A stretch of 22,198 nt of DNA from Tritrichomonas foetus (lineage: Eukaryota > Parabasalia > Tritrichomonadida > Tritrichomonadidae): contig MLAK01001101.1 in NCBI GenBank assembly GCA_001839685.1, positions 2,751-24,948 on the forward strand. The letters are read 5' to 3'. The notes beneath the pieces are model-generated. The model made no database searches. It was given only the letters and a program-made list of their open reading frames with translations, and was not told where the DNA came from. Positions 1 to 8,462 of the stretch are shown in pieces. Position 1 is the stretch's first letter, and each line of letters starts with the position of its first letter. The translations under genes were made by a program, and so were the position numbers.

Positions 1-2
1 GC

Positions 3-2963
3 ACATGTGATCATGATCAGATGAAACAAGATCATTTACAAATATGGGATAATGATTATGAAATAACAAAGCTGCAACGTAAAACCAAATCATTAGAAAC
101 AAGATATAGAAAAATATCCGAAAGTCAAGAAACGCCGGTATCAACAAATGTTAGTACACCTCTTANAACTGAAGGAGTCATTGCATCTAACAACGTTCCA
201 TCAGTTTTAAGTTTTGCATATAAATCAAATATTGATATTACTGACCCATTAGAACCGAAACTAGATGGATCAGATCCTTCATTTGATCCTGATAAACCAG
301 TATGGGGAACATATACTTTTCCTTGTGATCTTACATTAAATGGATCTATTAACGGTATACCAACTGATAAAATCATTACTGTTGATAATATTGATGAACA
401 TATTCCAGATGGTGGTGATTGCCCATGTGATAAGGAAGCAATGAAAACGTTAAAGTTTCTTCATAACAACTTAACATATATAGAGAATGAAGACAAAGAA
501 AAGCAGCTCATNAACATTAGTAGTAATGTTAACTTTTATGGTGAAACATATTCTTATAATNATATATTGGGTCCTAACTATATTATTTATGATAATACTG
601 ATGCAAGTGATCCATTTAATCCTCATTATAAAGATGAGTTAAGANCTGCTAATACTGAAAAACCTATTTGGGGTAAATATGAGTTGCCATGTGATTTAGA
701 AGTTTATGGGACCATTAATGATTTAAAAACTGATGATATTATAACTAAAGATAATATTAAACAATATATTCCAGATTCAACAGATTCACATTTTGCAGAC
801 GTTAAAGGTTTTCCATATTATAGGGTAAGAAATGAATTAATAACACATGGTAAAACAACAACTTCACATTTCGGACGACAATTTAATTATATTGATATAA
901 AGATAAATGATGATTTGTTAAATGAGTTGAATAAACAAAAGGTCAAAACTGATATATTAGAGATTAAATGGAAAGATTTAGTACTTTATGAATCAGGAAC
1001 GAAAAAATTTATTAACAATCTTAAAGTGGAATTTAATGGAGAAAAGTTTTTAATTCCATGTATTACAGATTCAGCTTCTCAAGATGGTACATATGTACTT
1101 AACTACTTACAAGAAAGCGATAAAGTTGGTCTATATTTTGATGAAAAGATTAGTAGAACACCATACTCGATGTATTTAGAAGGTGATTTAGATATTGTGT
1201 CAATAGTTCCTTTAAATACTATAGAATCAAAAGTTCCAACGATTAAATGTGAAATCATTGATGCTAAAAATGCTTTAAAACTTCATGAGTCAGATGTTTA
1301 CTATTTCTATGAACCTGATTATTATCAAGAGGCAACAATAGATAACGAACCATGTTGGCAAATGTGTTATTTTATTCCATATGAACAAGAGTTTATAAAT
1401 GGTCAAACATTTGAATTTAGAGATTTAGGATGGGGTTTAACGTATGCATTAACATATGACTCTTCTTCTAGACGATGGAAAGGGAATAATGTGCAAAATA
1501 GAATGATGGCAAAAACAACAAATTTATTTACAACACAAGGAAACCAAATTTTTTATGTTCTTCATGATGAAAATATGTTAAACTGGTTTCAATTCATGTT
1601 TGGGGCAAAAGATGAGGACAACTTTGCTACCGTTATTATTAATAATACATCTCCAGCATGGACTTATATTGATAAAGATGGAAATAAGCAAAAAATACCT
1701 GATGAAAATGTTGAATATTTTCCTTATCAAAAACCTTTTGAGAAAGATGATAAAAACTATGATGGAATGTCTGTGAAAATAAAAACACATGGAATTCATA
1801 TAACTGGTGGTGTTACGACTGCTAAATTAGTATGTACTTTTGATATTAATGGATATATGACAGAAATAGTTTATTATGATCGTACATCGTCATCTCTAAA
1901 CACTTACTTTGTTGTTAAAAATATTACTGAAACCATTTTACAATTTGATATGAGATATGAAGCAGAACATCCNAATATTAATAATCACATTAATTTATAT
2001 ATTCCTAAAAAATTAGTTGTTAAGAATGATGAATTAGGTTGGGATGGTGTAATGAATCCATTTAAATATATTATCGATAAAAAATTTTATAAAGTAATGC
2101 CAAATCCTACTGCAGCAACAACGCTTTANACTGATTATAACATTACTAGTTCAAAAACTATAACAGCAGATAATATAACAACTATGGCTGCAGATTTAAA
2201 TATAGTATCAAATCAAACAGAAGTATTAACAAATGATTTAGATGCTTTTAAGTCATTTGTGAATAAACTTATTGAAGATGTGGCTGTACAAAATGAAAGA
2301 ACACAAGCTATACAGGGTATTTTAACTGGATTTACTATTATGTTTACAGTTGGAGCTATGTTAAAGAAAGGTTTGACAGTATCTAAAAATACTATTTCTG
2401 AAGTGGAAGAAGTAGAGTTTGTTAATGAAAGTATTGAAGAACTCGAGGACATTTCAGAAAGCATTCAAGGAAATATTAGTATATCTTCATCAGAATCATC
2501 ATTATCAATGGAACAGTTAGAAGAACTGATGAGATCAACTACCTCTACAGATGAAACATTTAGCTCAAGTCTGGAAGATATTGTTGAGAGTTTATCAGAG
2601 GAAAGCACTGAATGGGCTTCATCGTCAGAAGTAGAAAATATCGCTACTAGAGACAATAAAAAGAAAAGAAATTTTTCTAAGATAACATTATCAGCTGAAG
2701 TTATCATGAAAATGTGTACAAGAGTTAGATGTTCATTTAGGGGACCATTAAAAGAGATAAGAGATAGATTAGTGGCTTTAGAAGAAGGTAATGGTATAGA
2801 TCATAGTCAATATGTTATGAAATCAGAAATAAGTAATGCACTTGCNTTTTTTTCATATCATATTTCATTTATTTTTAAGGTCTATGAGATGGTCCCGACT
2901 GAGGGACCAGATTGTAGACCTTTATATATGATGAATGAATGCATATTCGGTCATTCGGTTTAA
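3..2963 (+). CDS. Repeat-element fibre-like protein, 5' partial
   Basis: The frame is open from base 3; the first ATG is at 21 and gives 980 codons. I do not recognise a named family. An N-terminal helical stretch (residues 10-35) is followed by an imperfect duplication of about 70 residues (nt 198-411 and 562-777). Both copies carry W-G-x-Y-x2-P-C-D-L, G-x-I-N and T-D-x-I-I-T-x-D-N-I, and a worn T-x-T-A-D-N-I version recurs near nt 2130-2190. A long beta-rich middle follows, then one hydrophobic segment (residues 764-781), a Ser/Glu-rich acidic stretch (about 795-880), a basic patch, and a D-H-S-Q-Y-V-M-K-S-E ending reminiscent of fibre proteins. All seven N bases of the window fall inside it, suggesting a multicopy element. 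The last 39 codons, after the N at 2846, look non-coding and cover a palindrome, so the true 3' end is probably lost. A Maverick/Polinton-like or other viral-like structural role is inference only. Confidence 0.6.
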   Translation, partial: TCDHDQMKQDHLQIWDNDYEITKLQRKTKSLETRYRKISESQETPVSTNVSTPLXTEGVIASNNVPSVLSFAYKSNIDITDPLEPKLDGSDPSFDPDKPVWGTYTFPCDLTLNGSINGIPTDKIITVDNIDEHIPDGGDCPCDKEAMKTLKFLHNNLTYIENEDKEKQLXNISSNVNFYGETYSYNXILGPNYIIYDNTDASDPFNPHYKDELRXANTEKPIWGKYELPCDLEVYGTINDLKTDDIITKDNIKQYIPDSTDSHFADVKGFPYYRVRNELITHGKTTTSHFGRQFNYIDIKINDDLLNELNKQKVKTDILEIKWKDLVLYESGTKKFINNLKVEFNGEKFLIPCITDSASQDGTYVLNYLQESDKVGLYFDEKISRTPYSMYLEGDLDIVSIVPLNTIESKVPTIKCEIIDAKNALKLHESDVYYFYEPDYYQEATIDNEPCWQMCYFIPYEQEFINGQTFEFRDLGWGLTYALTYDSSSRRWKGNNVQNRMMAKTTNLFTTQGNQIFYVLHDENMLNWFQFMFGAKDEDNFATVIINNTSPAWTYIDKDGNKQKIPDENVEYFPYQKPFEKDDKNYDGMSVKIKTHGIHITGGVTTAKLVCTFDINGYMTEIVYYDRTSSSLNTYFVVKNITETILQFDMRYEAEHXNINNHINLYIPKKLVVKNDELGWDGVMNPFKYIIDKKFYKVMPNPTAATTLXTDYNITSSKTITADNITTMAADLNIVSNQTEVLTNDLDAFKSFVNKLIEDVAVQNERTQAIQGILTGFTIMFTVGAMLKKGLTVSKNTISEVEEVEFVNESIEELEDISESIQGNISISSSESSLSMEQLEELMRSTTSTDETFSSSLEDIVESLSEESTEWASSSEVENIATRDNKKKRNFSKITLSAEVIMKMCTRVRCSFRGPLKEIRDRLVALEEGNGIDHSQYVMKSEISNALXFFSYHISFIFKVYEMVPTEGPDCRPLYMMNECIFGHSV
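2877..2922. repeat. Nested palindrome, left copy
   Basis: The outer arms AAGGTCTA (2877-2884) and TAGACCTT (2915-2922) are perfect complements. The inner arms TGGTCCC (2890-2896) and GGGACCA (2903-2909) are also perfect. Two 5-nt internal loops separate them and the apical loop is 6 nt. A related palindrome lies at 22017-22071. It could form a DNA cruciform or an RNA hairpin; its role is unknown. Confidence 0.75.
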
Positions 2964-3020
2964 ACTTTTATTCGGTCAATCAATTAAAAATATTATTCGA
3001 TCATTCGTTTTCATAACATC
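2946..3020 (+). repeat. 25-bp imperfect tandem repeat, three copies
   Basis: Units start at 2946, 2971 and 2996 with TTCGGTCATTCG, TTCGGTCAATCA and TTCGATCATTCG, each followed by an A/T-rich half. The spacing is exactly 25 bp. It lies just after the palindrome and probably belongs to the same repetitive element. Confidence 0.6.
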
Positions 3021-3107
3021 GCTTAAAACGTCAGTAAATATCATTACTCTCATAGAACGATCAGCAAAACACATTAACGGCTTCCACTTGTCATTTTCGC
3101 TCATGAC

Positions 3108-3137
3108 ATATCATATCTCATATCTCATATCTCATTT
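3108..3137 (+). repeat. 7-bp tandem repeat (ATATCTC)
   Basis: About four consecutive copies of a CATATCT/ATATCTC heptamer, the first of them one base short. Together with the preceding 25-mer array it marks 2.9-3.2 kb as repeat-element margin rather than coding sequence. Confidence 0.65.
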
Positions 3138-3243
3138 CCTCATCGTATTCCTCACAATCATTCATCAACCGTCATCATATCCTTTTCATCGTTTAGCGGA
3201 TTTATATTTTCATTTATTACATACATATATTTTTTCATTCATC

Positions 3244-3359
3244 AGTAAGAAGTGATTTTGGTATAAAAATACATTAATGATTTTTGGGAAGACCGAGCGT
3301 GAGCGAGGGATTTCAAAAAGTTTTATTATTTTCAGGAGGTACCGAAAACACTTCTTACT
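3244..3359. repeat. Imperfect long inverted repeat, MITE- or hairpin-like
   Basis: The 21-nt arms at 3244-3264 and 3339-3359 are complementary at 18 positions, separated by 74 nt. Inside, TTTTTG (3281-3286) can pair with CAAAAA (3314-3319). The centre holds an unusually GC-rich stretch for this DNA (3291-3309), with GAGCG repeated directly. The layout would suit a small non-autonomous element or a structured RNA. No target-site duplication is evident. Confidence 0.5.
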
Positions 3360-4167
3360 AATACTAACTAAGCAGTTGCTTGTGTGAAATTGAACAGCAG
3401 CAATTAGATATTCTTTATTTTATTATTATTATTATTATTATTATTAAGAGCTCAATAGTTTCAAAATACTAAAATTTGCAGAACAAAGAAGTAATACTTA
3501 CAGGTAATTGGATTACTATAAAAGCTATTACAGAGTCAACGTTAAGTTTAAAATTTTGTTTCGGAAAAAAAATAAAAAAAAAAAAGAAAGATTTCTGGGA
3601 AAAAAGACATTTATTCAAATTCTATTAAAAAAAAAAAATGCTCACTGATCGATTAGAATAAGTGAGCGATTATTATTCCAATACAAACAATAATATCTCT
3701 AAAATATAGTATGGATCATCAATCAATCATCGTGGATAGCTTTATTTAATTCACTTGGATGATGGTTAACTTAATATTCCATAAATCTGTAAAAAAAATT
3801 ATTTATTTATTTATTTTTTCTGTTTGTGGATAGAAATTTCTTTCGATTGCAAGATACACTGTTATCCTGTTTAGATAAAGATAATGAAAGCTTTCAATGG
3901 TTCATTTCTTGATAATAGCTGTTAAAAATGAAGCTGCTTAGCATAATTCATTGACAAATAAAAAAATTCGTTTCTGATTACATATTTTTGAATTTAACAG
4001 GTGAATGATGGATTCCAAATTGATGGCTAATAACAAAAAAAGATGTTGAACAAAAATCAATAATATTTCGGTTAATTTCAAATCTGAATTGCAATTCAAA
4101 TCACAAAAATGGAAATTCAAAAAAAAGATGAAAAAATTTTGTTATTTCATGAAGACGAAAAATATTT
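3360..4167. other. Intergenic, AT-rich, no gene seen
   Basis: This holds a TTA/ATT microsatellite (3421-3446), poly(A) runs around 3565-3640 and short TCAATCAATC repeats near 3718. I found no frame of convincing codon use, no tRNA-like structure and no clear intron signals. Confidence 0.5.
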
Positions 4168-5127
4168 CTATTCTTTGAGGCGTGCAATGTAGTATGAACG
4201 AAAATCATTTCTTCTTTTTGTAATTGCAGAAGACAATTCATCTTCTGATCCATTCAAAAGTGACTTAATTGAAACAGCACTACTGTTTGATGGTAAATCC
4301 AATGTTTTAACACCAAAAATGTCAGGACGAATTACAACCTCACAAACATGAGACGTCTTGCTGGTCAAATCGAGAGCGGCCAAAATGTAGGCTACCTGGT
4401 AGAGCTTACAAAGTGTCGTTTTATACCTCGAAGTATTCCGTGAGAAAAATTGAGCAGTAAATCTCAAATCTAGTCGATCGGTTCTCAATGCGAAAAAGAG
4501 GAGAATAAACGAAGTTGTCAAATTTTGAATCCCAACGCATTGATGGACCGGGAAAATGTCTGATATGGATTTTGATAAATCATCGACTTTTCGAGATTTG
4601 GCGATAAAATCGAATGCTTTTGCGATGTTTTCTTTACCAATCCAAATAACTGAGTCAAGCGCACATTTTCGACAACATCCAATTGATTCGAAAACATTGA
4701 TTACATCGTATAATCTTCGCCTTTTGATTCCGAGGGCTTGAGACGGAGCAGAAATCGATTGCTCGCCTTGTCTTGATTCCAGCTGTCGTATGAGAAGTTG
4801 TATTGATGCTTTTAGTTCGTCGTTTGATTTTTGGTTATTATTGATAATCGAAATTCCATTCTGAAAAGTCGCTAAACTGTTTTGATTGTTGTTGTTTGGA
4901 ATTGTTTGCATGTTTTGGGAAATTATTTGAGAGACTCTATTCATGTTTTGAATAGGTGGAGCTTGGAGAGGATTATTGATGGTAAGATTTGAAGGTTGAG
5001 TCGGAGTTGGATAGGCTGGAAGATTCCCACCTTGAACTGGGATGAAGATGCCTTGTGGTGGTTGCCAAAATATGCGAGTATCAGCATTGATGAGGGGAGT
5101 CGATGTTGGAATCCACGCAACTTGCAT
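4168..5127 (-). CDS. Atypical E2F-like transcription factor with two winged helices
   Basis: A nuclear DNA-binding regulator, by family usually of S-phase gene expression. The 319 residues hold two E2F-type winged helices. The first (about 108-172) has the recognition-helix core K-R-R-R-L-Y-D-V-I-N-V-F-E-S-I (135-149), then the W-x-G-x-x-N-I wing end at 162-168. The second (about 203-272) keeps the pattern of a hydrophobic helix, L-D-L-R-F-T-A-Q, then K-L-Y-Q-V-A-Y-I-L-A-A-L-D-L (241-254), a degenerate form of R-R-L-Y-D-I-x-N-V-L. Two tandem domains without a separate dimerisation coil are typical of E2F7/E2F8 and plant DEL proteins, which bind DNA without a DP partner. The N-terminus (1-85) is Pro/Gln/Asn-rich and probably disordered. 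The start is the first ATG in frame. The first domain is clear; the second is my reading of a weak match. Confidence 0.8.
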   Translation of the reverse strand: MQVAWIPTSTPLINADTRIFWQPPQGIFIPVQGGNLPAYPTPTQPSNLTINNPLQAPPIQNMNRVSQIISQNMQTIPNNNNQNSLATFQNGISIINNNQKSNDELKASIQLLIRQLESRQGEQSISAPSQALGIKRRRLYDVINVFESIGCCRKCALDSVIWIGKENIAKAFDFIAKSRKVDDLSKSISDIFPVHQCVGIQNLTTSFILLFFALRTDRLDLRFTAQFFSRNTSRYKTTLCKLYQVAYILAALDLTSKTSHVCEVVIRPDIFGVKTLDLPSNSSAVSIKSLLNGSEDELSSAITKRRNDFRSYYIARLKE

Positions 5128-6290
5128 TTTATGTTCAATTTTGAAAAATTAGTTATTTTGAAAACATTAGCGATATAATTTCATTGAATTTCCGTCACAG
5201 TTTCATTCAATAATACACCATTTGAAATTTATCCAAAGTTCGTGAAAGATTATTTCACTGCTTTATTTTTTTTCTCGAAAAGTAATTTGTGATAAAACCA
5301 ATGATTGATAATTTTTAATTATATAATTCTTTGGATTGGCTATGAAAATTGGATGAAATGTTATTTTCGTAAATTGAAAAGGTTTTCACAACTTTTACAA
5401 CATATTAATACTTCTTTATCTCGGATTGAAGAGAGAAAATATGATTAAAAATAGAAAGAATAATGAGATATTAGAGTTTTATAAATTGATTATCAAATGA
5501 GATCAGATGGAAAAAAGATATCATTTGTAAAATATAAATAAAACCTCCAAGCGATATCTAATGTTTTCAGAAATATGAGCGATATTTTTGAAAACAATTG
5601 ATTCAATAAAATTTTTGAATGATTATTTTGTATGGGCACTTTTATAAAATTTGAATTTCAAAACAGTTTTACCTGGCTATTCCAGACTTGTCATAATATT
5701 AACATGGTAATATCTGTTGTTGTATTTTATATGTTTCAAATTTTATTCATATTTCTATTATAATACATATTACAAAAATTAATAATTATATAATTTTAAT
5801 TATATCATGATAAAATAATGGCAGAATCGCGTAATTGCTCATTTCTAAGATTTTCTAATAATTCTTCTATCAGAAATATTTGTGAATTGTAAAAATATTT
5901 GATAAAATATATATTACAATATTGTTATTAGTTGAACGATTTATTTGAATTGATTTCAAAAGGGTGAGGATATTAAAATGGGAAATCATTCACAATTCGC
6001 CTAAGTTTTCTTTTCAATTCGCCCATAAATTTTCGATGAACGAATTGAATTTATTTACCATGTCTCTCATTTTCTCTCAAACTTAAACTAATTATGATCT
6101 GAAAACATCCAATTATTAATTTATATTTTATCACCAGATCGACAGTGCTTTTTGTGATTAGACTTTTATTTTTCTGTATCTGAATGTCCTTTAATTGAAT
6201 ATTTCATTTTTAGTTTGATTGGTTTCGCTGGAGCACTTTTGATTTGAATAAAAATGATTTATGTGAAGTGATGTGACACTTTTTTCCTTT
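5128..6290. other. Intergenic, very AT-rich, nothing recognised
   Basis: This is the upstream side of the E2F-like gene. It holds only short frames with many stops. A short plus-strand stretch near 5210-5290 reads like protein for about 25 codons, but nothing continues it. The short direct repeat CAATTCGCC appears at about 5992 and, as TCAATTCGCCC, at about 6015. Confidence 0.5.
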
Positions 6291-6539
6291 TTAACATACT
6301 TTTATCAGAGTTTCTCCTTTATGAGAATTAAAACTCGTTGTTTCTTTTGTGTCTGTGGATTTCATTGCAATATCAACGGCTGATGTATGAAATTTCGGCT
6401 GTGAAAAAAGACATACAATTGCGCAGAATTTTTCAATCAACGACCGAAAAGATAAATGATGCTCTACACTAATTATTGAAGCTGTTGAATTACACATATC
6501 TTTTGGAATAAACCAAACTAGTAAAATGGGAATCAACAT
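6291..6539 (-). CDS. Possible small protein with hydrophobic N-terminus
   Basis: An 82-codon frame with ATG at 6539 and an in-frame stop directly before it. Base composition is less AT-rich than the surroundings, which is a mild sign of coding. The first 12 residues are hydrophobic (M-L-I-P-I-L-L-V-W-F-I-P) and could be a signal or membrane anchor. The rest is polar, ending in a Thr/Lys/Ser-rich tail. No family is recognised. It could equally be a relic. Confidence 0.25.
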   Translation of the reverse strand: MLIPILLVWFIPKDMCNSTASIISVEHHLSFRSLIEKFCAIVCLFSQPKFHTSAVDIAMKSTDTKETTSFNSHKGETLIKVC

Positions 6540-6779
6540 TTAATTGAAGGTGAAAACGATACACACAGAAAAGTTCTGTTTGAACAAATTTTGGCAGGAC
6601 GATAAGTTTCGATAATACACAGATTCATAACAATTTAGAAATTTGAACACATGTCATGAATGTTGACATTGATTCGAGAATACTTTGGAGTTGTTTACCA
6701 AAATCATTCTATTCTTGATTCATTTTACCAATTTTAATTTTGATGAGATTATCATATTCTTCTGGGTCTCAGTTATTTT

Positions 6780-7690
6780 TCAATTGATATATTTTTCATC
6801 TGCTTTTAATAAATATCTCATTAATAAAATGAGATTTTCGAAATAGCAACAACATTTAAGATTTTCAACAATATGATTTCTATATTTAAAAAATAATAAA
6901 ATATTAAAAAAGACTTCTATTAGAGTATCATATTTTCGTGTCTTGGATTTTGTGGTAATTGAATTGTTAATTTCCTTTAAATATTCAATAGCTTCTGCTT
7001 TTTTGTCTAAGGTCAGATGATGGTTTATGCGATCATTCGAAGGAATTAAGTGATATTGTTGATAGTCAAGATTGATTGATTCAATTTTCTTTTTGGAAGT
7101 GATTGGAAGTAAGAAATGTATACAGTTCATTTTCTATGAGATGGAAAACCTTGTTATTAAATATATGAGTTCTGACTGCTTCACTATTTAAATCAATAAT
7201 GGAATTCAAATTTGGAATATCTCAATTTTGAATATTATTCTTGAATGCATCAACTTCAAAAAGGGAAAAAGTGTTTTGAAATATTTCTTTTTGTTCTTCT
7301 TTAAGAGTTGAAAGATAGTCATTATTAGAGATAGAATCAGTAAAAAGATGATATTTTGTTTCAGTTGGAATTGAATGAAAATTATAATAAATGGATTGTA
7401 TGTTAACTTCATTAGAAAGAACAATGAATGATTCTTCTTGTTTCTTTGAAAGAAAGTCATTTACAGTTTAGAGTAGGTCTACTTGGGTGCGGTTAATATA
7501 ATGATAATTGAAGGAGAGGATGTTGGAGATCTTCATGAAAATAGGGAGTAGTTGTAGTCATTGACATTGCTTGTTTAAATTTCTGAAATAATTCCCAGTC
7601 TTCATTTGGAACTTGAAGAATTTTAAAAAAATGAAGAGGAAAATCAAACTGGTAAATTTTTAAGAAAATTCTCAAAAAGAAAACATATGT
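6780..7690 (-). pseudogene. Decayed protein gene, several frameshifts and stops
   Basis: Read on the minus strand, protein-like sequence moves through all three frames in order. The first is a frame ending near 7493 (containing F-P-L-H-F-F-K-I-L-Q-V-P). The second spans about 7083-7560 with stops before 7460 and at 7222-7224 (containing S-I-P-T-E-T-K-Y-H-L-F). The third runs 7130 to 6780 (containing L-D-K-K-A-E-A-I-E-Y-L). The composition of each part (Glu, Lys, Asn, aromatic residues spaced like helices) is better than in the overlapping frames. The simplest reading is one gene of about 300 codons broken by two frameshifts and at least two stops. The family is not recognised, though lineage-specific multicopy families are common in trichomonads. 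Confidence 0.45.
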
Positions 7691-8462
7691 AGGGAAACTG
7701 GCTTAAATGACGAATATGAATTTTTGAAAAAATATTCATGTTATTAAAACAGCTTGCCACATATAATCGAATGGAAGTGACTAATTGTAAATAAAATATA
7801 TCTTTGGAAAGAACATATGTAACTTTCCATATTTTAATATTTTAACATATAAGTACTGTAAAGTATAAATACACGATATTTTTCGAAGCTAAGCAAATAT
7901 CATCAAAATATTAATGTTTCAATAAAAAATAATTTGTTCAAATATGAATTCAAAACTTCAAAATAATAAAATAAAAATATCTCTGTAATTTTTATATAGA
8001 TTTTAAATTTGTTTTTAAATATTATTATGAATTTTATTTAGAGAGAATTTTTATATTTAATTAAAATACTAGTAGTTGAATTCAATTCGTAAATTGATTA
8101 GAATTTCGGTAATTTTCTTTTAATAGGTGAAAAACAAGGTTTGTTATAACCATTGATGATAGCAGAGATTTAACTAGGGGTTTTAGAGGGAAATTTCTCA
8201 AAATACTCATTCAGAAATCATTTTTAAATAATCTCCAAATAATAAAACTTTGGCGAATTTGCCTTTTCAATTGACCTTAAGTGTTCATGGTAAGTGTTTG
8301 TAGACTATTCACTTTCTTCAATTTTTCTCGAATCAAAAAATTTTCTAATCTGCTGACCAGATTTATATTTAATTAAATATTAATATAACCGACATTTGAT
8401 ATAAAAAATTATGGTCAATTAAATAGGTCAATTTATACACCAAAAATATTCAATTTTTACAA
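7691..8462. other. Intergenic, AT-rich, upstream of rhomboid gene
   Basis: No gene is seen. The stretch TCAAT at 8450-8454, about 11 nt before the rhomboid ATG, could be a weak initiator, though the trichomonad consensus prefers a pyrimidine after TCA. Confidence 0.45.

Noticed and set aside
2935..3255. 106-codon plus-strand frame across the 25-bp and 7-bp repeats
   Set aside because: Its translation is made by tandem repeats and is rich in Ser, His and Phe from TCAT-type units; it is unlikely to be a gene.
3361..3376. ACTAACTAAGCAG, resembling a trichomonad branch-point and 3' splice signal
   Set aside because: It departs from the known ACTAACACACAG form, no matching GTAYGT donor or coding exon lies nearby, and the surrounding sequence is repeat margin.
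3938..4120. 60-codon minus-strand frame upstream of nothing
   Set aside because: Short, AT-driven composition, and no motif or homologue-like pattern.
5210..5290. About 25 protein-like plus-strand codons
   Set aside because: Stops surround it and nothing continues it in any frame, so it cannot be told from chance.
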